A DNA stretch of 7,918 nt from Thermoplasmatota archaeon (GTDB lineage: Archaea > Thermoplasmatota > Thermoplasmata > RBG-16-68-12 > JAGMCJ01), in the NCBI GenBank assembly GCA_022848825.1, contig JAJISH010000086.1:1-7918 (forward strand). Reading direction: 5' to 3'. This document shows positions 1 to 6,281 of the stretch, piece after piece. A program made the translations under genes and the position numbers. Position 1 is the first letter of the stretch, and the number at the start of each line of letters is the position of its first letter. Below the pieces are notes generated by a model that searched no databases, was not told where the DNA came from, and was given only the letters and a program-made list of their open reading frames with translations.

Positions 1-872
1 TCATCGAGGTGGTGGTGCACCGGAGTCTGAGCCTGCGCCGAAGCGCACAGCCCATCCTCATGGAAACCGCGATCCTCATGGGGGCCCTGCTGTTCATCCT
101 GGGTGCCGCATCCCTGCTCGTCCTGAACCACTACACGAACATCTTCACTGGCACGATAAGAACGAAGGGCGACTTCCTAATCATCGCGATACCTTCCATC
201 GCGCTCATCTTCGTAGCGCTCGTGGGCTTCAATGTGATGCGGAGGACGGAGACAAGGTTCAGACCTCTGATCGCGGCGGCCTTCATGACCCCGATCGCGG
301 TGATGCTGTTCTCCTTCCTTTGGGGGCTGAACCCGGTCTCGTTCGTCGTCCTCTACAGGACCTACGACTACATGGACATCGCAGTTGCCATCTCGGTGGG
401 AATCGCCTTCGCCGTGGCGCTCAAGAGGTTCAAGTCCCCCGCCAAGAAGACCGTGCTTGCCGCCTCCTTCCTCGGGCTCATCGTCCTGACAACGCCGCTC
501 GCGTACGGGAGCGAGGACTTCTACGATGTCCAAAACACGACCTATGTGGCAGAGTTCAGCGCGATGGAGCACATCGATGCTCACAACATGAGCAACTTCG
601 GCTCGGACCAGAGGCTGCATGCCACGGCCGGATTGTACTTCGACGAGATAGAGGGCGACGGCTACCTGCCGTTCCGCCTGGCCACGGGCAGTAGTATCGC
701 CGCGTACGACTACCTCCTCCTCGAGTCGAAATGGACGACGAAGGGCGCCCAGGAGCACCCGATGCCGAGCGTGGTCATTGAGGACAGCGTCTTCGAAAGA
801 ACGGTGGCGGAGGCCAACCTCATCTACAATTCGGGGCCGGGAGAGACCGAGATATTCATCGTGGCCAACTAG
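1..872 (+). CDS. C-terminal part of a polytopic membrane protein, possibly a GT-C-type glycosyltransferase (5'-truncated by window edge)
   Basis: The frame is open to the left edge, so the GTG at position 9 is probably internal and the gene starts outside the window. The visible 287 residues (counted from that GTG) hold about five transmembrane helices, near 17-39, 55-78, 85-105, 122-139 and 148-166, followed by a soluble tail of about 120 residues. Basic loops after helices 2 (MRRTETRFR) and 4 (KRFKSPAKK) should face the cytoplasm, which puts the tail outside the cell. The tail has two N-glycosylation sequons (NTT at 176, NMS at 193), which fits that topology. A multi-helix body ending in an extracytoplasmic domain is typical of archaeal GT-C/PMT-like glycosyltransferases and related surface-polymer enzymes. 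No catalytic motif is visible in this part, so the function is a guess. It ends at TAG, sharing bases with the convergent stop of the KaiC-like gene. Confidence 0.6.
   Translation, partial: IEVVVHRSLSLRRSAQPILMETAILMGALLFILGAASLLVLNHYTNIFTGTIRTKGDFLIIAIPSIALIFVALVGFNVMRRTETRFRPLIAAAFMTPIAVMLFSFLWGLNPVSFVVLYRTYDYMDIAVAISVGIAFAVALKRFKSPAKKTVLAASFLGLIVLTTPLAYGSEDFYDVQNTTYVAEFSAMEHIDAHNMSNFGSDQRLHATAGLYFDEIEGDGYLPFRLATGSSIAAYDYLLLESKWTTKGAQEHPMPSVVIEDSVFERTVAEANLIYNSGPGETEIFIVAN
869..872. other. CTAG shared by two convergent stop codons
   Basis: The palindrome CTAG supplies TAG (870-872) to the membrane-protein gene on + and TAG (complement of 869-871) to the KaiC-like gene on -. The two coding regions therefore overlap by four bases with no room for a separate intergenic terminator. 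Confidence 0.9.
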
Positions 873-1651
873 AGCCGTGAGACCATTCTGCCCACGTCAT
901 ACCTCTTCGGAGAGGCCCAGAACCTGCGGTCCTTGTACTCGAGAACGTAGTACCCCGGGTCGTGATTGACCTCTCTCATCTTCGTGCACCTGAGGACCCT
1001 CGAAAGGTTCAGCTCCGCGGACGTCTCCATGAGCAGGTGGAGGATGCCGTCGGCCATGAAGTCGCTCTCGCGCACGATCCTCTCGTCCGGGGGGTTCTCG
1101 GATATTATGAACGTCGTGGTCCCCAGATCGTGAAGCCACCTGAAGAGCCTGAAGAGACCGTACCTGCTGTTCCTGATGCCGCACACGATCTCGACAAGGG
1201 GCAGGGAGTCTATGACCAGGAGATCGTAGTCGATCACCTTCTTCTGGGTCTCCAGTATGTTCCTGAACTTCTTGAACCAGGGGGATTCCCTTCTCCCGTC
1301 CTCGCCAGAGTCGCCCATCCAGTCCTCCTCGCCCTGCCGGAACACGGAGAGATCGAGGATCTCGACGCCGAACTCCCTGCCGACGAACATCCCCAGCTTC
1401 TCCATCTGCCTCATCAGGCTCTCCCTTGTCTGCTCCAGGGTGACGTACAGACCGCTTGCCAGGTCCTCCCTCGCGTTGTTGTAGAGGATGCTGAACGCCA
1501 TCGTGGATTTCATCGTCCCGGGCGCACCGGAGATCAGGACTATGTGACCCTGTGGGATCCCGCCATCGAGATGGCCGTCAAAGCCCTCGATGTAGGTGCT
1601 GTAGGCCTTTTCGGTCTTTTCAGGGCTGGGCTGAGCTTCTGATATCGACAT
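869..1651 (-). CDS. Single-domain KaiC/RAD55-type RecA-superfamily ATPase
   Basis: This 260-residue protein is one RecA-fold domain of the archaeal KaiC/GvpD/RAD55 group, whose members are mostly regulatory or signalling ATPases. Residues 23-35 (GFDGHLDGGIPQG) match the GxDxxLxGGIPxG lead-in. The P-loop is GAPGTMKST at 42-50, with Met47 where the family usually has Gly just before the Lys. Glu73 in TLEQT lies where KaiC has its catalytic Glu pair, with Gln at the second position. The Walker B strand is LLVID at 144-148. FIISE (181-185), ADGILHL (200-206) and KMREVNHDPGYYVLE (224-238) fit the usual KaiC C-terminal strands. With only one domain it is not a clock KaiC. ATG 1651 is preferred because a TATA box lies about 25 bases upstream. 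It lies downstream of valS but has its own promoter and a dyad also seen near the GTPase gene. Its target is unknown. Confidence 0.88.
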   Translation of the reverse strand: MSISEAQPSPEKTEKAYSTYIEGFDGHLDGGIPQGHIVLISGAPGTMKSTMAFSILYNNAREDLASGLYVTLEQTRESLMRQMEKLGMFVGREFGVEILDLSVFRQGEEDWMGDSGEDGRRESPWFKKFRNILETQKKVIDYDLLVIDSLPLVEIVCGIRNSRYGLFRLFRWLHDLGTTTFIISENPPDERIVRESDFMADGILHLLMETSAELNLSRVLRCTKMREVNHDPGYYVLEYKDRRFWASPKRYDVGRMVSRL

Positions 1652-1670
1652 CGCCTATCGATTCTGGAAA

Positions 1671-1682
1671 GCGATTATAAGC
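1671..1682 (-). promoter_or_regulatory. TATA-type promoter of the KaiC-like ATPase gene
   Basis: Read on the minus strand this is GCTTATAATCGC, with the hexamer TTATAA at 1680..1675. Its centre lies about 25 bases upstream of ATG 1651, the spacing expected for an archaeal TATA box driving a leaderless transcript. It lies in the 63-base gap after the valS stop, so the downstream gene need not depend on valS transcription. Confidence 0.6.
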
Positions 1683-1691
1683 TGTTTGCCG

Positions 1692-1713
1692 TGATTATCG
1701 GTGTTGATAGTGG
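1692..1713 (-). promoter_or_regulatory. Degenerate dyad, candidate regulator site upstream of the KaiC-like gene
   Basis: On the plus strand the half-sites are GATTATC (1693-1699) and GATAGTG (1706-1712), separated by six bases. The half nearer the TATA box is intact and the distal half is degenerate. The site matches the perfect dyad at 7600-7621 at 14 of 22 positions in the same orientation. Both sites leave exactly 12 bases between the proximal half-site and the TATA hexamer. The position just upstream of BRE/TATA would suit an activator, but the bound protein is unknown. Confidence 0.45.
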
Positions 1714-1714
1714 A

Positions 1715-4030
1715 CTAGCCGGCCAGCCTGTGCATCCTCGTCAGGTCGTCCTCGAAGGGCTTCAGCTCGTCTGGGACCGCGATTCCCGATATATCCTCGC
1801 GCAGGCTGAGCCCGCTCTCCTTCTTCAGCTTCCAGACCTCGGAGTTGAAGTCCATCAGCTGCTGCGTGAGCTCGGTCAGCGGGCTGCTCCAGTCCTCCCG
1901 CACGGAGGGCATCTCCTCCCGGTGGACGTCCCCGCCGTAGATCTCCTCCCAGATCCTGGCGGTTATGAACGGGGTTATCGGTGCCATCAGCCTCAGCAGG
2001 ACCTTGAGGACCTCGTGCAGAGCGTAGAGCGAACCTGTCTGGCCCTCGTAGGCCCTCCCCTTGACCATCTCGACGTAGTGGGGCGCGAAGACGTTCCACA
2101 GGAACTCCCTCACCCTGTTGGAGGGAACGAAGAAGTCGAAGTCCTCGTACGACTCCCTGCACGCCTCTATCAGGGCGTTGGCCTCCGCCAGTATCCACTC
2201 GTCCGCGGGGCTCAGATCGCCCTTCTCCCCGGCGGGGAACGAGGATATGAACCGCGCCACGTTCCACATCTTCGTGAGGAACTTCTTGGCCCCGCCGATC
2301 CTCTCATCGGATATGCGGAAGTCCGCCCCGATGGCGCAGCCGGCAGCGGACCAGTAGCGGAACGCGTCGGCGCCGTGCTTCTCGATCACCGGACCGGGGT
2401 CGATCACGTTGCCGAGCGTCCTGTGCATCGCCCGCCCGTTCTCGTCCAGTCCCATCCCGTGAATGAAGACGTGCTGGAACGGCTTCTTCCCAGTGACGAG
2501 GAAGCTCTTCAGGTGCGTGTAGTGCAGCCACGTGCGCACGATGTCCCGCCCCTGCGGTCGCAGCGAGCAGGGGAAGTTGTCCTTGAAGAAGCCCTCGTCC
2601 TGCATGTATTTCGTGACGATGAGGTTCGAGTTGCTCGAGTCCATCCAGGTGTCGAACACCCTGTCCTCGCCCGTGAAGTTTTTCCCCCCGCATTTGGGAC
2701 ACGACTCGAGCGGCGGCGGGTCCTTCCACGGCTGGTAGTACTCCCCTGGCGGCGGTACGATGACCTCCCCGCAACCGTCGCAGTACCAGAGCGGGATCTC
2801 GGTGTGGTAGTAGCGCCTCCTGCTCACGGGCCAGTCTATCGTTATCGCATCGAGCCACGTGTCGAGGTACCGCTTGGAATCGGACGGGTGGTACTCCATC
2901 TCCTCCGCCAGCTTCTTGAGCTCGGGGACGAACTCGATCTGCTTGACGTACCACTCCTCCATGGAGATGAACTCGACCGCCGTCCTGGAGCGGCTGCACA
3001 TCGGGCTGACGTGCATCATGGACTCCTCTTTCACGACGAGCCCCTGCTCGTTTAGGTCGTCGGTGATCGCCCGCCTAGCCTCCTCGGTGGTCATCCCCGC
3101 GTACTTCCCGGCGGCCTCGGTCATTCTCCCTTCCGTGTCGATCCCCTTCACCGCCTCCAGGCCGAGCTCCCTGAAGAACTGGACATCGACCTGGTCACCG
3201 TAGGAGCACATCATCGCGGCGCCGGTACCGAACTCGGGCTTCGCGTAGTGATGCGGGTAGATGTTGACCTCCGTCCCGTATATCGGGACGATGGCCTTCT
3301 TGTTCTGGATGTGCGCGAACCTCTCGTCGCCCGGATGCACGATGACGGCCTTGCACGCGCAGAGGAGCTCCGGGCGGGTCGTTGCGATGGGCAGGTCCTC
3401 GCCCGTGTCCTTGACCTTGAAGTTGATGGTCGTCATCGTGGACGGCTTCTCGACATACTCGATCTCCGCCTCCGCGATGGGCGTCTTGCAGGCGGGGCAG
3501 TAGAAGCTGGGCCTCTCGCCCTTGTAGACGAGCCCCTTGTTCCAGAGGTCGATGAAGACCGCCTGCGTTATCCGCCTGTACTCGGGCGTGTCGGTCTCGT
3601 AGTAGCTTTCCTCCCAGTCCGCGGACATCCCCATCCTGTGGGAGAGGTCGAGTATGCCCTCGGAGATCTTGCCGATCTCCTCCCTGCAGATGTCGATGAA
3701 CTCCTGGCGGTCGAACTCGTGCAGGCTCTTCTTGTGCTTCCTCTCCACCGTCAGCTCGATGTTTATGCCGTTCTTGTCCAGGCAGAAGGGGAAGAGGACC
3801 TCGTACCCGAGCATCCTCCTCGAGCGGGCGATCATGTCGATGAGCGAGTAGCCGGCGACCGCCCCGATGTGCCACGTCCCCGAGGGATACGGCGGCGGGG
3901 TGTCTATGACGAACACGGGCTTCCCTGAATCGGGATCGAAGGGGTGCAGGTCACCCTGGGTCCATCTGTCCAGGAGTTCCTCCTCGAACTTGATTTCCCA
4001 TCGTTTTTCCGTGATCTTGGGAGCAGCCAT
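1715..4030 (-). CDS. valS: Valyl-tRNA synthetase, archaeal type
   Basis: This class I synthetase charges tRNA-Val with valine in the cytoplasm. Numbered from ATG 4030 (771 aa): the ATP-binding region DTPPPYPSGTWHIGA is at 43-57; a zinc-binding CPAC is at 178-181; the editing (CP1) domain carries ATTRPELL at 216-223 and the FGTGAAMMCSYGDQVDV block at 267-283, which is characteristic of archaeal ValRS rather than IleRS. A zinc ribbon uses C417, C420, C444 and C447. The KMSKS-equivalent loop is GRAMHRTLGNVIDP at 532-545, followed by a helical anticodon-binding domain. Both class I signatures are altered (HIGA for HIGH, AMHRT for KMSKS). The frame opens at GTG 4045, but ATG 4030 is preferred: GGGAGGT precedes it closely, and the TATA box predicts transcription starting near 4036, downstream of the GTG. 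It is divergent from nadE. ValRS assignment is firm. Confidence 0.95.
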   Translation of the reverse strand: MAAPKITEKRWEIKFEEELLDRWTQGDLHPFDPDSGKPVFVIDTPPPYPSGTWHIGAVAGYSLIDMIARSRRMLGYEVLFPFCLDKNGINIELTVERKHKKSLHEFDRQEFIDICREEIGKISEGILDLSHRMGMSADWEESYYETDTPEYRRITQAVFIDLWNKGLVYKGERPSFYCPACKTPIAEAEIEYVEKPSTMTTINFKVKDTGEDLPIATTRPELLCACKAVIVHPGDERFAHIQNKKAIVPIYGTEVNIYPHHYAKPEFGTGAAMMCSYGDQVDVQFFRELGLEAVKGIDTEGRMTEAAGKYAGMTTEEARRAITDDLNEQGLVVKEESMMHVSPMCSRSRTAVEFISMEEWYVKQIEFVPELKKLAEEMEYHPSDSKRYLDTWLDAITIDWPVSRRRYYHTEIPLWYCDGCGEVIVPPPGEYYQPWKDPPPLESCPKCGGKNFTGEDRVFDTWMDSSNSNLIVTKYMQDEGFFKDNFPCSLRPQGRDIVRTWLHYTHLKSFLVTGKKPFQHVFIHGMGLDENGRAMHRTLGNVIDPGPVIEKHGADAFRYWSAAGCAIGADFRISDERIGGAKKFLTKMWNVARFISSFPAGEKGDLSPADEWILAEANALIEACRESYEDFDFFVPSNRVREFLWNVFAPHYVEMVKGRAYEGQTGSLYALHEVLKVLLRLMAPITPFITARIWEEIYGGDVHREEMPSVREDWSSPLTELTQQLMDFNSEVWKLKKESGLSLREDISGIAVPDELKPFEDDLTRMHRLAG

Positions 4031-4033
4031 GCG

Positions 4034-4040
4034 ACCTCCC
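4034..4040 (-). promoter_or_regulatory. Shine-Dalgarno sequence deciding the valS start
   Basis: On the minus strand GGGAGGT lies three bases upstream of ATG 4030. It is the clearest ribosome-binding site in the window; most other genes here look leaderless. It favours ATG 4030 over the upstream in-frame GTG at 4045. The TATA-predicted start near 4036 would cut into this site, so the transcript probably starts a few bases further upstream. Confidence 0.55.
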
Positions 4041-4057
4041 TTCACGATTCACTTCTG

Positions 4058-4067
4058 CTATAAAAAG
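4058..4067 (-). promoter_or_regulatory. valS: TATA box of valS
   Basis: CTTTTTATAG on the minus strand is centred about 32 bases upstream of ATG 4030, predicting a start near 4036-4038 and a very short leader. It closely resembles the nadE box (CTTTTTATC) on the other side of the same divergent intergenic region. Confidence 0.65.
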
Positions 4068-4141
4068 AGAAGCCCCGCCGATGGTATGACTGGTAGCGCT
4101 GAACGCTCTTCCCTCGCTCCTCGGGCATCGGAAGCGAAACG

Positions 4142-4150
4142 CTTTTTATC
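4142..4150 (+). promoter_or_regulatory. nadE: TATA box of nadE
   Basis: CTTTTTATC is preceded by the BRE-like CGAAACG. The box centre is about 25 bases upstream of ATG 4172, so transcription should start at or next to that ATG. This supports a leaderless nadE mRNA and argues against the TTG at 4160 as the start. The 141-bp region 4031-4171 holds the two divergent promoters and nothing else recognisable. Confidence 0.65.
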
Positions 4151-4171
4151 GCTGAGCCCTTGGCAGGGCTG

Positions 4172-4975
4172 ATGGCGCTCACGCCCAAGTTCAGGAAGGA
4201 GCTCGTCACGGTCATAGAGATGTTCCTGCGGGACTACCTGGAGAAGTCGGGAAGGAAGGGCATCCTCGTCGGGATGAGCGGGGGATTGGACTCCGCAGTC
4301 GTGGCGGCACTCTGCGCTCGTGCTGTCGGACCCGAGAAGACCGCCGGCATCCACCTTCCGGACAAGGACTCGCCCAAGCAGGACGAGGCGGACGCAAGAG
4401 AGCACGCGGAGTCGCTGGGGATATCCTACATCGCGATCCCGATCGACGGCTTCGTGGAGTCGTTCCTCTCCCTGGAGGACACGGACGACAGGGTGAGGCT
4501 GGGCAACATCAAGGCGAGGTGCAGGATGGTCGTCCTCTACCACGCCGCGCACTCCATGGACCACATCGTCGCGGGAACGAGCAACAAGAGCGAGCTCCTC
4601 GTCGGGTACTTCACGAAGTACGGCGACGGGGCCTCGGACATCGCTCCCATAGGGGACCTCTACAAGACCCAGGTCAGGGATCTGGCGAAGGAGATAGGCA
4701 TCCCGGACCGCCTGATGGAGAAGACGCCGTCGGCCGCCCTCTACCCCGGCCAATCGGACGAGGAGGAGCTGGGGATCTCCTACGCGGAGCTAGATTCGGT
4801 CCTGCTGGGCATCGAGCTGGGCTTCAGTGCGGAGGATATCGTCGAGCGGACGGGGACGGAGTCCGCGAAGGTGCAGGATGTCTTCGAGCGTGTGAAGAAG
4901 AGCGCCCACAAGAGGCGGCTTGGGCTAGTGCCTAAGCTTGGCATAAGCACGGTCGGACTCGACTGGCGGGAGTAG
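4172..4975 (+). CDS. nadE: NH3-dependent NAD+ synthetase
   Basis: This enzyme adenylates deamido-NAD+ (nicotinic acid adenine dinucleotide) and amidates it with ammonia, the last step of NAD+ synthesis. Numbered from ATG 4172 (267 aa): the ATP-pyrophosphatase P-loop SGGLDS is at 36-41; LGNIKARCRM at 111-120; GTSNKSELLVGYFTKYGDG at 135-153, then APIGDLYKTQV at 158-168; and PSAALYPGQSDEEELG near 186-201, matching the family's conserved P-S-x-x-L-x-x-G-Q-x-D-E block. There is no N-terminal glutaminase (nitrilase) domain, so it should use free ammonia. Length is normal for the short archaeal/bacterial form. A TTG at 4160 would add four residues, but the TATA box favours ATG 4172. Its last 51 bases overlap the convergent membrane-protein gene. 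Confidence 0.95.
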   Translation: MALTPKFRKELVTVIEMFLRDYLEKSGRKGILVGMSGGLDSAVVAALCARAVGPEKTAGIHLPDKDSPKQDEADAREHAESLGISYIAIPIDGFVESFLSLEDTDDRVRLGNIKARCRMVVLYHAAHSMDHIVAGTSNKSELLVGYFTKYGDGASDIAPIGDLYKTQVRDLAKEIGIPDRLMEKTPSAALYPGQSDEEELGISYAELDSVLLGIELGFSAEDIVERTGTESAKVQDVFERVKKSAHKRRLGLVPKLGISTVGLDWRE

Positions 4976-5470
4976 TCCCATTCTCTCCCGCACTGCGTAG
5001 ACGAACCTCTCCGGCTCGTCCACGCTGACGATGAGCTCGGTCGCCGACTTGCCCAGCACGAGAAGGAAGCGGACGGGATTCCTCAGCCTTATGGAGACGA
5101 GCCCGTGTTGCGATGTCGCGATGAAGACCTTGTCCTTGACCCAGGAGGACTTCACGCCGTACTTGGCGACCTCGTTGGTCATCCCGATGGACTCGATCTC
5201 GGTGTAGGGGATGGACACCTTGAAGTACAGCCCCTGCCTCAGCACGAGCCTGGCCAGTGTGACCCAGTGATTGGTGAAGAACGGGGACACGCCCACGACG
5301 ATGAGATACACGGCCAGCATCACGATGAGAAGGACCGACCAGGCCCCGAAGACGGGGAACAAGGATACCAGCATGAGCACGAGCCCCACGACCATCAGTA
5401 CTAGGATCAGCCTGAGGATGAGGTACGCCTTCGGAGAGGTGAAATCCTGTCTCCTGGACGAGTGCTCCAT
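4925..5470 (-). CDS. Small two-TM membrane protein with possible PH-like domain, function unknown
   Basis: Numbered from ATG 5470 this is 181 residues: a short polar N-terminus, two hydrophobic helices near 15-37 and 43-62, then about 110 soluble residues. The soluble part (LVLRQGLYFKVSIPYTEIESI, then alternating strands and a C-terminal helix) resembles the bacterial PH-like domains that follow paired membrane helices in many small prokaryotic proteins, but that is a judgement from pattern only. The frame extends upstream to ATG 5542 and TTG 5564-5566. ATG 5470 is chosen because an AT-rich TATA-like element is centred about 33 bases upstream and because the membrane helices begin soon after it; the longer forms would add a polar, uncharacteristic extension. 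The 3' end runs 51 bases into nadE on the other strand. Its role is unknown. Confidence 0.7.
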   Translation of the reverse strand: MEHSSRRQDFTSPKAYLILRLILVLMVVGLVLMLVSLFPVFGAWSVLLIVMLAVYLIVVGVSPFFTNHWVTLARLVLRQGLYFKVSIPYTEIESIGMTNEVAKYGVKSSWVKDKVFIATSQHGLVSIRLRNPVRFLLVLGKSATELIVSVDEPERFVYAVRERMGLLPPVESDRAYAKLRH

Positions 5471-5498
5471 CGTTGCTCTCAAGAACCCGGTCCCTATT

Positions 5499-5506
5499 GA
5501 TATTTT
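5499..5506 (-). promoter_or_regulatory. Possible TATA box of the two-TM protein gene
   Basis: AAAATATC on the minus strand lies in a locally AT-rich stretch, centred about 33 bases upstream of ATG 5470. If used, it places the transcript start near 5477 and excludes the longer N-terminal versions of the protein. Confidence 0.4.
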
Positions 5507-5554
5507 CCCCTTGGTTATGCAGAACAGTTCCGAAAGCTTCATTATCGTTCCCTG

Positions 5555-5569
5555 GTATTGTATCAATAC
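5555..5569. promoter_or_regulatory. 15-bp dyad overlapping the thioredoxin-gene promoter
   Basis: GTATTG-TAT-CAATAC has perfect 6-base arms around a 3-base spacer. It covers the best TATA-like stretch (TATTGTATC, 5556-5564) for the gene starting at 5584, lying 15-29 bases upstream of that ATG. A protein bound here would compete with TBP, as archaeal repressors often do. It is equally placed to influence the divergent gene. Confidence 0.4.
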
Positions 5570-5583
5570 AGGACTGAAGCCAG

Positions 5584-6273
5584 ATGACCAAGATGAGTAG
5601 ATGCCCTGTTTGCGGGAGTCCCGTGAAACCCGAGAACCTGTCCAGGCATCTCAAGAAGGTCCACCCTGAAGAAGACGCGGAGAGCCGCATATCCAAGGCC
5701 CAAGGGAGGAGGGCCAAGGCGCGAGGGGGCGTGAGGAGGCGGGAGGGTGTCGTGTTTGCGGGGATAGCCATCGCGATCGTGGTCGTCATCGTTCTAGCCA
5801 TAGCCTACCAAGGACCCGCAGACTCGATGGTCGGCGAGGAGGCTCCCAGTTTCTCCATTGTGGACGTCAGAACGAGGATTCCCTACACGGTCCCGACTTC
5901 CTTCCACGGTGAGCTGGTCTTCTTGGAGTTCTTCTCACCAAGCTGCGGCGCCTGTATCGACTTCATACCGATAATGGCGCAACTCTATCAGAATTTCCAT
6001 CTTGAGGATGTGAACTTCATCTCCATCGACGTCAGGGCGGGTGACACCGACGCCATCCTCCTGGATTTCCTCAACCAACATCCTGAGGCTCAGTGGACAC
6101 ACGCAGTCGATACGTCCAACATGGCGAGTGCCTACAACGTCGGAGGAACCCCCAAGTTGTTCATAATAGACCTGATAGAGGAGCCTGTGAACGGCATCGT
6201 GAAATACGACCATGTCGGCACGGATACGTACAGCAACATCGCTTCCATTCTGAATGATCTACTGGGCAAATAG
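5584..6273 (+). CDS. Membrane-anchored thioredoxin-like protein with N-terminal C2H2 zinc finger
   Basis: The 229-residue protein has three parts. Residues 7-27 form a zinc finger, CPVC then HLKKVH (Cys7, Cys10, His22, His27; spacing C-x2-C-x11-H-x4-H). A basic linker (about 36-54, rich in Arg/Lys) leads to one transmembrane helix near 56-75. The rest is a TlpA/AhpC-like thioredoxin domain with the redox motif CGAC at 121-124 after FLEFFSPS, and the cis-proline loop GGTP ending at Pro190. Basic residues before the helix predict the zinc finger inside the cell and the thioredoxin domain outside. It probably exchanges disulfides with secreted proteins, reoxidised by the VKOR encoded 8 bases downstream. 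ATG 5584 is used; ATG 5593 is also possible and keeps the finger. The finger's ligand, DNA or protein, cannot be told. Confidence 0.85.
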   Translation: MTKMSRCPVCGSPVKPENLSRHLKKVHPEEDAESRISKAQGRRAKARGGVRRREGVVFAGIAIAIVVVIVLAIAYQGPADSMVGEEAPSFSIVDVRTRIPYTVPTSFHGELVFLEFFSPSCGACIDFIPIMAQLYQNFHLEDVNFISIDVRAGDTDAILLDFLNQHPEAQWTHAVDTSNMASAYNVGGTPKLFIIDLIEEPVNGIVKYDHVGTDTYSNIASILNDLLGK

Positions 6274-6281
6274 GGATTATC

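Noticed and set aside
1691..3055. A 454-codon open frame on the plus strand opposite valS
   Set aside because: It is an antisense shadow of valS caused by GC-rich codon bias. The translation is Arg/Pro/Leu/Val-rich with no family resemblance.
869..4030. valS and the KaiC-like gene as a single two-gene operon
   Set aside because: Same strand, but a 63-base gap contains a good TATA box and a dyad for the downstream gene. Read-through is possible but independent control is more likely.
5471..5566. N-terminal extension of the two-TM protein to ATG 5542 or TTG 5566
   Set aside because: The extension would run through the TATA-like element at 5499-5506, and the TTG start would also fall within the dyad at 5555-5569. 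The added residues do not look like a signal or membrane segment. It is not fully excluded.
6275..6281. GATTATC directly before the VKOR start, another copy of the dyad half-site
   Set aside because: No second half-site or TATA box is nearby, and it lies inside an operon. A single 7-base match is expected by chance.
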